Shown here: positions 1-8,773 of the stretch, piece after piece
How positions within the stretch are numbered: the first letter of the stretch is position 1
Layout of the letters: each line of letters starts with the position of its first letter
NCBI GenBank assembly: GCA_017645275.1
Contig: JAGCPH010000016.1
Coordinates: forward strand, 1-42,556
DNA length: 42,556 nucleotides
Origin: Bacteroidales bacterium
GTDB lineage: Bacteria; Bacteroidota; Bacteroidia; Bacteroidales; F082
Direction of reading: 5' to 3'
Position numbers and translations under genes: made by a program
Notes under the pieces: model-generated
Seen by the model: the letters and a program-made list of their open reading frames with translations, nothing else
What the model was told of the DNA's origin: nothing
The model's database searches: none

Positions 1-2
1 AA

Positions 3-404
3 GACGGCACAGAACTGATGTATTTTGGAGGTTTGCGCCTCAATTCCAATGGGGATGTCTTCATCAGTTGTCAAGTTGCAAAACCAAGCATGACTGGTAC
101 GACAGGTGCCATCTTCAAAGTACCAAAGGGAGCTTTTGACGGCATCGATGAAGCCCACGATGCTGGTTTTGCCGTTGCGATGGCTTATCCTAATCCGGGA
201 AAGGATGTGCTGAATATCCGCACAGCTTTGCAAAACGCCCGAGTGGAAGTCTATGATTTAAACGGAAAACTTTTTCATAGCCAAGAAATCACCGACAACA
301 TCACCCCAATCAACACCTCCGATTGGTCCAATGGGACTTATATTTGGAAAGTCAGCGTCAATGGAAAGGAAACTGAATCTTGGAAATGGATTAAGAGTCT
401 TTAG
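3..404 (+). CDS. T9SS type A sorting-domain protein, C-terminal fragment
   Basis: This is the 3' end of a gene that begins before the window; the frame is open from base 3 and closes with TAG at 402-404. The last 75 or so residues are a T9SS type A sorting domain: the AYPNPGKDVLNI strand, then VEVYDLNGKL, then a final strand around SNGTYIWKVSVNGKETESW. Such domains are recognised by the type IX system, cleaved, and the cargo is attached to or released from the cell surface. The part upstream of the domain (DGTELMYFGGLRL and following) is too short to assign an enzymatic or adhesive role. The SprA gene at 27228 supplies the matching secretion channel. The sorting-domain call is secure; the function of the cargo is unknown. 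Confidence 0.85.
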   Translation, partial: DGTELMYFGGLRLNSNGDVFISCQVAKPSMTGTTGAIFKVPKGAFDGIDEAHDAGFAVAMAYPNPGKDVLNIRTALQNARVEVYDLNGKLFHSQEITDNITPINTSDWSNGTYIWKVSVNGKETESWKWIKSL

Positions 405-429
405 CCATTAGCCGTTAGCTATTAGTCGC

Positions 430-479
430 TAGTCTTTAGTCGCTAGTATAGAATTCTAAAGACTAAGGACTAAAGACTA
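430..479. terminator. Inverted repeat between convergent genes, possible bidirectional terminator
   Basis: A perfect 12-bp inverted repeat, TAGTCTTTAGTC at 430-441 and GACTAAAGACTA at 468-479, lies between the stop codons of two convergent genes (404 and 487). A nested 9-bp pair is at 431-439 and 456-464. The whole 405-486 spacer is made of degenerate copies of a TTAGTC/GACTAA unit. The position suggests a bidirectional terminator; there is no clean U-tract, so the function is inferred. Confidence 0.45.
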
Positions 480-486
480 AAGACTA

Positions 487-810
487 TTATCCTCTATCAT
501 AATGCGGCATCTCCTCGGGGATTATTATTGACAACTCCACAAGGCCGCAAACCTCGCCATTTTCATACCAAGGCGTTTGATAAATCAATTTCTTTTTACC
601 CTTTTTGGAAATCGTATAGACATTAGTGGCGGCATGTTCGAGCATGTGGCGGATGATTTGCTGTGAGCGTTCGTTATGGCAGCCCATCATGTTCTTTCCA
701 CGCACGTCGCCGTTGACTTCACACGAGCTATCGTTCTGATACACAACATTTCCGTCTTTGTCACTCACTGTGACAGCCACATTAATACCTTTGAAAAAAT
801 CTTCGATCAT
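487..810 (-). CDS. Small PAS-like sensory domain protein
   Basis: A 107-residue protein that appears to be one PAS-like domain and nothing else. Features include MIEDFFKGINVAVTVSDKDG at the start, VVYQND, a central GCHNERSQQIIRHML helix and a closing pair of strands, KKLIYQTPWY and VCGLVELSII. The pattern (DxxGxxxYxN, a Cys-His-containing helix, then YQTPWY and GxVELS) resembles single-domain PAS proteins in anaerobic bacteria. No kinase, DNA-binding or membrane segment is fused to it, so it would have to act on a separate partner. I chose the ATG at 808-810 over an upstream ATG at 846 because a TAAATTTG promoter box (834-841) lies inside the longer reading frame. Ligand and partner are unknown. 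It is transcribed divergently from the A2M gene. Confidence 0.72.
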   Translation of the reverse strand: MIEDFFKGINVAVTVSDKDGNVVYQNDSSCEVNGDVRGKNMMGCHNERSQQIIRHMLEHAATNVYTISKKGKKKLIYQTPWYENGEVCGLVELSIIIPEEMPHYDRG

Positions 811-833
811 ATTTTTTAATTTTAAAATTTTTG

Positions 834-841
834 CAAATTTA
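834..841 (-). promoter_or_regulatory. Bacteroidota -7 box for the PAS-like gene
   Basis: The minus strand reads TAAATTTG, matching TAnnTTTG, about 24 nt before the ATG at 810. It lies within the longer in-frame extension and so fixes the start. No good -33 TTG is visible. Confidence 0.55.
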
Positions 842-874
842 CACATTTTTATATAAAAATCGAAATTTAATCGT

Positions 875-882
875 TATATTTG
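875..882 (+). promoter_or_regulatory. Bacteroidota -7 box for the A2M-pbpC pair
   Basis: TATATTTG matches TAnnTTTG and is followed by GC. It lies about 41 nt upstream of the ATG at 924. It is back to back with the minus-strand box at 834-841, so the 811-923 gap is a divergent promoter region. Confidence 0.6.
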
Positions 883-923
883 CGAGTTATTAATGAATAA
901 ACAAGAATTAAAAATTTTTCGAT

Positions 924-3900
924 ATGAGACGACATCTTAATTTGATTATCAGCATGTTGCTGCTTGTATTCCTGTCGGGATGCTGCAGCCAGAGCGACAA
1001 CAGGACTGGCACCACCATTGTAGAACAGATCAATCCGGTCAGCGAGGCGTTGTTGCCAATGATTGAAAGCTACACTTCGGGCGTCATCACCGAGGGCGAG
1101 CCTATTGTGGTGAGATTCAAAAACCCGGAGACGTTGAAAATCAAACAAGACGAAGCGTTGCCTGCCAAGCTGTTCAACTTCACACCCGAGCTGAAAGGCA
1201 AGGCTGTGTGGCTCGATGAGAACACCGTAGCCTTCAAATACGACAAAATCGACAACAAGAAACCGTATATTTGCACTTTCAAAGCGTCTAAAATGCTGAA
1301 TGTAGCTGAATCGGAGACGTTGGAATTCAGCTTCGGAGTACGCAGGCAGTCGTTCAACGTGACCGGCGTGTTTCCTATCTGCGAAAGCGCTGAAGAAATG
1401 GATTATCAAATATATGTGACATTCGGAGCACCAATAAACACTGACGATGCCGCCAAGATTATCGACGAGGCTGTCAGCAAGAAATATCATGTGGAGACGA
1501 AAGGAATCAACGACAACACCTACCTGTTCACGATGCGCGCGATTCAGCGTTCTGACAGCGATTACGATATTCCTGTGGCATTAAACGGAAAAGCTATTGG
1601 CTCGGATTCGAAAGCCAACTTAAATTTGACCGTTTATGCCAAAGACAAGTTCGCACCAGTGTTGTTCGATGTAGAGAAAGCATCGGGACAAGCCACATTG
1701 TACTTCACGCAGCCTTTGAAACAAGACCAAAACCTCAACGGACTGATCACTTTCAGTCAAAACAAACTCGCTGCGAAGTATGACATCCAAGGCTCCAAAA
1801 TCATACTTTATTTCGACAAGTCGAGCCTTTACCGTTCGCAGTTGGAAGACATCACCATGACGGTGAGCGGGATACGCAGCGCTTCTGACGAAATCATGCA
1901 AGAGAACGCCGAGTTCAAATTCTCGCTCAACGACTACGAGCCAAAGGTACGCTGGACCAACGACGGCGTGATTCTGCCCGACATCAAAGAGACTACGGTA
2001 TATTTCGACGCTGTCTGCCTAAATTCTGTAACTCTCAGAATAATACGGATTTACGACGACAACATCCTCTCTTTCCTGCAGGATAATGACCTCAGCAGCA
2101 CCTACAACGTGCGCAAGGCTGGCCGTCTGGAGAAGAAAATACGTCTGCAGCTCGACAACCCCAACCTCACCCAATGGAAGACCTACCCTATCGTGCTATC
2201 AGACTACGTCAAGGTGGAGCCCGGTGCGATGTATCAGCTGAGCATCAATTTCGGTCCGGCCGATTACGCTCTGGCATCCGACGATATGAAGAGAGCGTCG
2301 ATGGACAACGCCAAGCTCGAGGCTGATTATTGGGATGGCGAAGACGTTTACGACTACAAGGAATACTACTACGAAGGCAATTGGGGTGATCCGAATGGAT
2401 TCACCTATTATAACTATGTGGAGCAGAAGACCAACATCGTAGTCAGTGACCTCGCTGTGACCGCCAAAATGGGCCGCAACGACCTGATTGACGTATATGT
2501 CTATCATATTTCTGACGCGAAACCCGCTTCAGGTGCCGAAGTTTTGGCCTATAACTTCCAGAGGCAGCTTATTGAGGAGGGTACCACCGACAGCAAGGGA
2601 CACGTGCAGATGCAGTGCGCCAACAAGCCGGCCTTCATCATTGTCAGCGATTGCAGAGGCAGCAAGTCGGTGATCAAGCTCAACGACGGTAACGCCTTGT
2701 CATACAGCCGCTTCGACGTGGATGGCGAGCCAGTGGAGAAAGGCATCATCGGCTTTGCATACTCCAACAGAGGAGTGTGGCGACCGGGCGACGAGATGCA
2801 GCTCAACCTCATGCTTGCTGCAGATGAACAGCTGCCAGAGAACTATCCTGTGGTGCTCGAGGTGACCGACGCTTCGGGGCGACTCTATGCCAAGCAGGTC
2901 AACACCAAGCCGGTGAACGGCATCTATTGCTATGCCGTGCCTACCAACCCGAGCGACGAGACAGGCATGTGGACGGCACGTTTCAAGGTCGGTACCACCA
3001 CCATCACCAAGAGCCTGCGTGTGGAGACTGTAAAGCCTAACCGTCTGGAGATAAAATTCGAGCTGCCTGAGGTCGTCAGCCTAACCAACGACGAACGCGT
3101 GACGTTATCGTCGAAATGGCTCAACGGCCTGAAAGCCAACGGCTTAAAGGCAGAAGTCGACGTGACGGTACGTCAAGGCATGACACAATTCAGTGACTTC
3201 AGAAACTATTGTTTCGACAACGACGCCAAGCGTTTCGAAACTACCGAACTCAACGTCTTCAGCGGCCCACTCAACAGCGAAGGCTCAGCAAACATCAGCT
3301 TTGAGCCGTTGAAAAACCTCAGCTCACAACAGATGATGAACGCCACGTTCACCACTAAGGTATTCGAGCAAGGCGGCGACTTCAGCATAGCATCGTTCAA
3401 GACCATGCTGTCGCCATACGCCCGCTACGTCGGTGTGGAGTTGCCTGAGACTACATCGAAATATGGCAGTTACTACGACACCAACAAAGACTGGACATTC
3501 AACATCGCGGTGGTCAACGACAACGGCAAGATTTGCAACGCCACCGTAGCGCTCGACTATGCCCTTTACAAGCTGGATTCATATTGGTGGTGGTCGAGTG
3601 AGGATGACTACACCTTACAACGTTATGCTTCAGGCACTTACCAGCGTCCTGTGCAAAACGGCACCTTGACATGCACAGGCAACACCTCATTGAAGTTCAA
3701 CATCGCCGACAAAGACTGGGGCTGCTACCTGCTCGTCATCAGCGACAAGCGAGGCGGACACACCTTCGCCAAGGTCATCAGCTTCGACTGGGGTTACGGA
3801 CATTCCTCGTCAGAATCGGGAGCGCCGGCTTTGCTGTCGATGAAATCTTCTGCCGAGAGCTACAACGTGGGTGACAAGGTCGTGGTGACATTCCCTGCCA

Positions 3901-6410
3901 ACGACAAAGCCAAGGCACTCGTCACAGTGGAAGCCAATGACAAAGTGTTGCAGACATATTTCCTTGAAAATCTCGGTGAGGAAGGCAAGGTGGAGTTCTC
4001 TGCTACAGCAGATATGATTCCGAACGTATACGTCTATGTCGCTCTGATTCAGCCGCATGACGCCGGCAACAGCATGCCGATACGTCTCTACGGCGTGATT
4101 CCAGTGAAGGTGGAAGACAAGACGTTACAGCTGAAGCCTACCATCACTGCACCAGATAACTCCAATACCAAGAAAACCGTCGAGGTGAAGGTCGGCGAAG
4201 CTAACAAACAAGCCATGACATACACTTTGGCAGTTGTTGACGAGGGCATTCTCGGCTTGACCAACTTCAAGACACCGAATCCTTACGGATACTTCAACAG
4301 CAAACAGGCCTTGATGGTACGCACATGGGACAACTACTCCTCCATCATCGACGCCTTCAGCGGTGAGTTCGGCTCGGTCTACGCCATCGGCGGCGACGGC
4401 GTCATCAACCAGGAGATCACGCTTGACAAGCGATTCAAAGCTTACGCAATAACGTTGGGACCATTCGAGCTGAAAGCCGGGGAAACCAACACCCACGAGT
4501 TCGAGGTGCCACAATGTTCGGGCGCTTTGAGATTCATGGTGGTGGCACATGGCAACGGCAAGGCATTCGGCAGCGCAGAAAAGAAGATGACCGTCATCGA
4601 CCCTGTCACGCTCTACGCCTCGGCACCACGTGTGGTGTCGCCTGACGATGAGCTGACGCTCAAGGTACAGGTGCTCGCACCAAATCTCAAAGGCAAGAAT
4701 CTGGAAGTCAAGTTCGATAACAAGAACCTAAACGCCATCGGAAGCCTGCCGACCTCTGTGAGCATCGACAACAACGGCGAGGGCATGATTGCCATCAAGG
4801 CGAAAGTCGCCGAAGCCACTGGCAAGGCGGTATTGAAGGTCTCGGTGACCGGCGCCGGATATACCGCCGTTTCATCGACAGAGATGCCGATACGTTTGCC
4901 TTATTCCGAACGCCACAGCACCATCACAAAGGAGATTGAAGGCGGACAGACACTCAGCATCCCATTTGACATGGCAGGTATCGAGGGCACACAGCAAGGC
5001 AGAATCACTGTGTCGTCGCTACTACCTGTCGACCTCTTCAGCCGCCTCGACTACCTGATGTCGTATCCTCACGGATGCCTCGAGCAGGTCACATCGAAGG
5101 CGTTCCCACAGCTTTATCTCAACTATTTCGTCATGTTGGACGACAATGACAAGGCAAATCTGAAAAATAACATCGAGACAGCCATCAACGACCTGAGAGC
5201 ATATCAGAAAGCCGACAACTCGCTGACCAACTGGATTGGGGGCACTTACAGCGACCCGTGGACTGAGATTTATGCGTTGCATTTCCTCGTTGAGGCACAG
5301 AAACAGGGCTACAACGTGCCGCAATATTTCATCAACGGACTCAAGAACTACCAAGCAAATAAGGCAAAACAATGGCGCAACAACCCTGACTTCCCGCAAG
5401 GCGAGACCATACAGGCCTACCGTCTCTTCGTTTTAGCTTTGGCTAATGCGCCGGAGATGGGCGCGATGAACCGTTTCAAGGAACTCGAGATGAAATATCC
5501 GTTGTCGAAAGTGCTTGCAGCCGCAGCCTTCGCGCAGGTCGGAAAGACCACGATAGCCCAGCAGATGATGCCAATAGTCGGGGAAAACGAGCGCATGTCG
5601 GACTACTACACCTCGTTCGGCTCAACCACCCGCGACCTCGCATTTTTGACATACGCCCAGATGCTTTGCGACAGCGACGAACAGGTGGTGAAAGACAATA
5701 TCAACACCATCTGCGGAGTCCTGAACAGCGACCGCTGGCTCGACACTCAGACGACAGCCTTCGCGCTCTTCACTTTAGGCAAATATGCTGAAAAACAAGG
5801 TGTCTCGAGCGAGAATCTCTCTGCTGTGATAAAAGCCAACGGTGAGGAATACACTTTGAACACCAATATGAGTTCGGGAGCATACAGCTTCGTGCCGAAA
5901 ATTGGTGCTAACACGGTGGAAATCAAGAACAACGGCAGCCAAAAGATTGTGGTCAACCTGTTCACCAAGAGCAGCGTCGCCGAATATGCCACGAAGGAAA
6001 GCGGTTACTTCATCAACATGAACGTAACATACCTCAAAAAAGATGGTAGCAGTTTGGATCTGAACAATCTAAAGGTCGGCACCGACATCCATGTGAAGGT
6101 TACCGTACAGAACCCGAGCGAATACAGAGTCACTGAGTTGGCGTTGTCGTACTATTTGCCTTCAGGCTGGGAGCTTGTCATCGACCGTGATATAGACGAT
6201 TGTTCGAATGATATAGCTAAGCACATCGACTATCGCGACGACCGTGCCTATATCTACTTTGACCTCATGCCGAAGTCGAAAGCGACATTCACTTTGAAGG
6301 CCAACGCCACCTACGAGGGCAAATACATGATACCGGCAGTGCGTTGCGAGGACATGTACAACGCTGCCATCTACTATCAGATGCCAGCCAAGGCTTGTGT
6401 CGTGAAATAA
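924..6410 (+). CDS. Alpha-2-macroglobulin family lipoprotein (YfhM type)
   Basis: An 1828-residue bacterial alpha-2-macroglobulin, a periplasmic protease trap thought to protect the cell when the outer membrane is breached. The N-terminus is a lipoprotein signal (MRRHLNLIISMLLLVFLSGC), so it should be membrane-anchored. A macroglobulin-repeat signature, YSNRGVWRPGDE, is near residue 613. The thioester motif is intact: YPHGCLEQ with Cys1385 and Gln1388, opening a helical thioester domain (SLTNWIGG, then WTEIYALHFLVEA). The C-terminal domain keeps family signatures such as YLPSGWE, DYRDDRAYIYFD and EDMYNAAIYY. The pbpC gene starts 14 bases downstream, the arrangement known from Escherichia coli yfhM-pbpC, where a trap and a wall synthase work together. 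The length is within the range for Bacteroidota members. The family call is very secure; the proteases it traps are unknown. Confidence 0.95.
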   Translation: MRRHLNLIISMLLLVFLSGCCSQSDNRTGTTIVEQINPVSEALLPMIESYTSGVITEGEPIVVRFKNPETLKIKQDEALPAKLFNFTPELKGKAVWLDENTVAFKYDKIDNKKPYICTFKASKMLNVAESETLEFSFGVRRQSFNVTGVFPICESAEEMDYQIYVTFGAPINTDDAAKIIDEAVSKKYHVETKGINDNTYLFTMRAIQRSDSDYDIPVALNGKAIGSDSKANLNLTVYAKDKFAPVLFDVEKASGQATLYFTQPLKQDQNLNGLITFSQNKLAAKYDIQGSKIILYFDKSSLYRSQLEDITMTVSGIRSASDEIMQENAEFKFSLNDYEPKVRWTNDGVILPDIKETTVYFDAVCLNSVTLRIIRIYDDNILSFLQDNDLSSTYNVRKAGRLEKKIRLQLDNPNLTQWKTYPIVLSDYVKVEPGAMYQLSINFGPADYALASDDMKRASMDNAKLEADYWDGEDVYDYKEYYYEGNWGDPNGFTYYNYVEQKTNIVVSDLAVTAKMGRNDLIDVYVYHISDAKPASGAEVLAYNFQRQLIEEGTTDSKGHVQMQCANKPAFIIVSDCRGSKSVIKLNDGNALSYSRFDVDGEPVEKGIIGFAYSNRGVWRPGDEMQLNLMLAADEQLPENYPVVLEVTDASGRLYAKQVNTKPVNGIYCYAVPTNPSDETGMWTARFKVGTTTITKSLRVETVKPNRLEIKFELPEVVSLTNDERVTLSSKWLNGLKANGLKAEVDVTVRQGMTQFSDFRNYCFDNDAKRFETTELNVFSGPLNSEGSANISFEPLKNLSSQQMMNATFTTKVFEQGGDFSIASFKTMLSPYARYVGVELPETTSKYGSYYDTNKDWTFNIAVVNDNGKICNATVALDYALYKLDSYWWWSSEDDYTLQRYASGTYQRPVQNGTLTCTGNTSLKFNIADKDWGCYLLVISDKRGGHTFAKVISFDWGYGHSSSESGAPALLSMKSSAESYNVGDKVVVTFPANDKAKALVTVEANDKVLQTYFLENLGEEGKVEFSATADMIPNVYVYVALIQPHDAGNSMPIRLYGVIPVKVEDKTLQLKPTITAPDNSNTKKTVEVKVGEANKQAMTYTLAVVDEGILGLTNFKTPNPYGYFNSKQALMVRTWDNYSSIIDAFSGEFGSVYAIGGDGVINQEITLDKRFKAYAITLGPFELKAGETNTHEFEVPQCSGALRFMVVAHGNGKAFGSAEKKMTVIDPVTLYASAPRVVSPDDELTLKVQVLAPNLKGKNLEVKFDNKNLNAIGSLPTSVSIDNNGEGMIAIKAKVAEATGKAVLKVSVTGAGYTAVSSTEMPIRLPYSERHSTITKEIEGGQTLSIPFDMAGIEGTQQGRITVSSLLPVDLFSRLDYLMSYPHGCLEQVTSKAFPQLYLNYFVMLDDNDKANLKNNIETAINDLRAYQKADNSLTNWIGGTYSDPWTEIYALHFLVEAQKQGYNVPQYFINGLKNYQANKAKQWRNNPDFPQGETIQAYRLFVLALANAPEMGAMNRFKELEMKYPLSKVLAAAAFAQVGKTTIAQQMMPIVGENERMSDYYTSFGSTTRDLAFLTYAQMLCDSDEQVVKDNINTICGVLNSDRWLDTQTTAFALFTLGKYAEKQGVSSENLSAVIKANGEEYTLNTNMSSGAYSFVPKIGANTVEIKNNGSQKIVVNLFTKSSVAEYATKESGYFINMNVTYLKKDGSSLDLNNLKVGTDIHVKVTVQNPSEYRVTELALSYYLPSGWELVIDRDIDDCSNDIAKHIDYRDDRAYIYFDLMPKSKATFTLKANATYEGKYMIPAVRCEDMYNAAIYYQMPAKACVVK

Positions 6411-6424
6411 ATTTTGTTTAAACG

Positions 6425-8698
6425 ATGAAATGGCTCGCAAGACATAAGAAACTCAAGATTACACTTCTGGTTCTTGCGGGCCTTTTCGTTGCCTTTTTGT
6501 GCATACCAGTACCGAGATTCGACAAGCCCTACTCCACCGTTTTGACAGCTCGTAATGGTGAGTTGCTTGGCGCAAAGATTGCCGACGACGGACAGTGGAG
6601 GTTTCCGGCGACGAACAACTACTCGCAGAAATACGTCGACTGCCTCTTGGAATACGAAGACCGTTGGTTTTACTACCATCCAGGCTTCAACCCCATCTCT
6701 TTTGTCAAGACATTGATTGCCAACATCAAAGCTGGCGAGGTGGTTCGAGGCGGCAGCACCATCTCCATGCAGGTGGTGAGGATGTCGCGCGACAACCCGC
6801 CCCGCACCTACGGCGAGAAACTGTGGGAAGTCATTCTAGCTCTGCGACTTGAGCTGAATTACTCCAAGCAAAGCATCCTCGACATGTATGCCGCCAACGC
6901 ACCTTTCGGAGGTAACGTGGTGGGCATCGACGCGGCGGCATGGCGTTATTTCCACACCACGCCCGACGAGCTGTCGTGGGCAGAGGCCGCGACACTGGCA
7001 GTGCTGCCAAACTCGCCATCGCTGATACACCCCGGGCGTTCTCGAGAGCGGCTGAGACAGAAACGTGACGAGCTACTTACCCGAGTCTTAACCTCCCCCG
7101 ACGACCTGGAGCTGGCGATGATAGAAGACATCCCAGACAAGCCGTTCGAGATCCCGATGCTGGCATATCATTACCTTGCCGAACAAGACAAACGGCATCA
7201 TGGCGAGCATATCAACTCGACATTAGACGCTAATCTTCAGCAGTCGGTGACGGACATCATGCGCCGTCATCATGAGTTGAACATACAGAACAGCATCGAC
7301 AATGCGGCGGTGTATGTCGTTGATTATCTTAACGATGAGATTATAGCATATATAGGCAACAACTGGGATGCCGAAGATGCCCGCATGGTCGATATGATTC
7401 AGGCACAACGCTCCACGGGAAGTATTTTGAAGCCGTTTCTGTTTGCCGCCATGCTCGACGAAGGCACGTTGCTGCCAGAGATGGTGCTGCCCGACATTCC
7501 GATGAGCCTCTCGGGCTTCACGCCGAAGAACTACAGCGGCGAATACTGGGGGGCAGTGACAGCCGACAAGGCGTTGCAGAACTCGCTCAACGCGCCATTC
7601 GTTTACCTTTTGAAAGAATACGGACAACAGAAGTTCCATTCACTATTGAAACAGCTGTCATTGCGAGGCATCGTTTACGATGCCGAGCATTACGGCCTCT
7701 CGCTCATCGTGGGCGGCGCCGAGGCGTCACTGTACGACATCACCAATGCCTATGCAAAGATGGGACGCAAGCTCGCATCATATGTCAATGAGAATTACGA
7801 CGTTATCGTCGACGACAACATCGTTCCATTTTCGGCGGAAGCCATTGCTGAGACCTTCCATATACTACTCGGGCTGACACGTCCGGTGAGCCAGGTGGGA
7901 TGGAGCGGCTTCGCCTCGTCACGGCTTTTGGCATGGAAGACAGGCACCAGCTACGGCTTCAAAGACGCTTGGGCGGTAGGGCTCACCGACAGATATGCGG
8001 TAGGCGTTTGGGTGGGTAATGCCGACGGGGAAGGTCGTCCGGGACTGACGGGCGTGGGGGCTGCGGCACCTATCTTATTCGACGTCGCAGGGAAGCTCAA
8101 CAACAGCTATACTTACCCAGTAAGCACTAACGAAAGCATAGAGATTGAGGTTTGTGCCGAGTCTGGTTATCCGAAGTCGGAAAATTGTTTGCATACAAAA
8201 AAAATACGTGCCGTGGATGTCGAGAACCACACAGGCGTTTGCCCCTACCACAAGAAGGTGTTTCTCGACGAGTCAAGACAATTTCGCGTACAGGCGGATT
8301 GTTATCCTGTCGACCAAAAACGATACGAGATTTTTTACGTGTTGCCTCCCGTCATGGAGTGGTTTTACAAGAAACACTCACCTCTGTACCGACCATTGCC
8401 AGCATTCTATCCAGGATGTGGCGCTATGCACCTCGACGACGTGATGTCGTTCGTATACCCGAAAGACGACGCCAAGGTCACCATACCCATCGGCATACGC
8501 GGCGACCGCCAGCAAGTAGTGTTTGAGATAGCACATCGCAACCCGCAAAAGACCATATTCTGGAGCCTGAACAACACATATCTTGGTAAAACGACCTTCA
8601 ACCACCAGATGCCTATCGATGTGGAACACGGCACCTACAACCTCCGTTGCGTCGATGAAGACGGCATCGAACTGCAAAGACGCATCGTCGTACAATAA
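6425..8698 (+). CDS. pbpC: Penicillin-binding protein 1C, bifunctional peptidoglycan synthase
   Basis: A 757-residue class A penicillin-binding protein. A short cytoplasmic tail is followed by one membrane anchor (about residues 11-28, ITLLVLAGLFVAFLCIPVP). The glycosyltransferase-51 domain carries the catalytic EDRWFYYHPG motif (Glu78) and GGSTISMQ. The transpeptidase domain has all three active-site motifs: SILK (Ser333, Lys336), SLN and KTGTS (Lys505). A PBP1C-type C-terminal domain follows (about 600-757). It would polymerise and cross-link peptidoglycan on the periplasmic side. It follows the A2M gene by 14 bases and is presumably co-transcribed with it. Nothing is missing from the active sites, so it should be functional. 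Confidence 0.95.
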   Translation: MKWLARHKKLKITLLVLAGLFVAFLCIPVPRFDKPYSTVLTARNGELLGAKIADDGQWRFPATNNYSQKYVDCLLEYEDRWFYYHPGFNPISFVKTLIANIKAGEVVRGGSTISMQVVRMSRDNPPRTYGEKLWEVILALRLELNYSKQSILDMYAANAPFGGNVVGIDAAAWRYFHTTPDELSWAEAATLAVLPNSPSLIHPGRSRERLRQKRDELLTRVLTSPDDLELAMIEDIPDKPFEIPMLAYHYLAEQDKRHHGEHINSTLDANLQQSVTDIMRRHHELNIQNSIDNAAVYVVDYLNDEIIAYIGNNWDAEDARMVDMIQAQRSTGSILKPFLFAAMLDEGTLLPEMVLPDIPMSLSGFTPKNYSGEYWGAVTADKALQNSLNAPFVYLLKEYGQQKFHSLLKQLSLRGIVYDAEHYGLSLIVGGAEASLYDITNAYAKMGRKLASYVNENYDVIVDDNIVPFSAEAIAETFHILLGLTRPVSQVGWSGFASSRLLAWKTGTSYGFKDAWAVGLTDRYAVGVWVGNADGEGRPGLTGVGAAAPILFDVAGKLNNSYTYPVSTNESIEIEVCAESGYPKSENCLHTKKIRAVDVENHTGVCPYHKKVFLDESRQFRVQADCYPVDQKRYEIFYVLPPVMEWFYKKHSPLYRPLPAFYPGCGAMHLDDVMSFVYPKDDAKVTIPIGIRGDRQQVVFEIAHRNPQKTIFWSLNNTYLGKTTFNHQMPIDVEHGTYNLRCVDEDGIELQRRIVVQ

Positions 8699-8746
8699 AT
8701 TTTTGCTTTTTTACATATTTTTATATAAAAATTAAAAATAAAGCGT

Positions 8747-8754
8747 TATATTTG
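8747..8754 (+). promoter_or_regulatory. Bacteroidota -7 box for the lptG-type operon
   Basis: TATATTTG followed by CAG in the 75-base gap between pbpC and the permease. The expected transcription start is near 8761, leaving a leader of only about 13 nt before the TTG start at 8774. Confidence 0.6.
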
Positions 8755-8773
8755 CAGTTTATTTCAGAGTATC

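Noticed and set aside
487-846. Start of the PAS-like gene at 846 (119 residues)
   Set aside because: The first 12 codons contain the TAAATTTG promoter box at 834-841, and the PAS-like domain begins at the ATG at 810.
867-1490. Open frame of about 207 codons on the minus strand inside the A2M gene
   Set aside because: It is antisense to a well-supported gene, has no recognisable domain, and its composition reflects the coding strand opposite.
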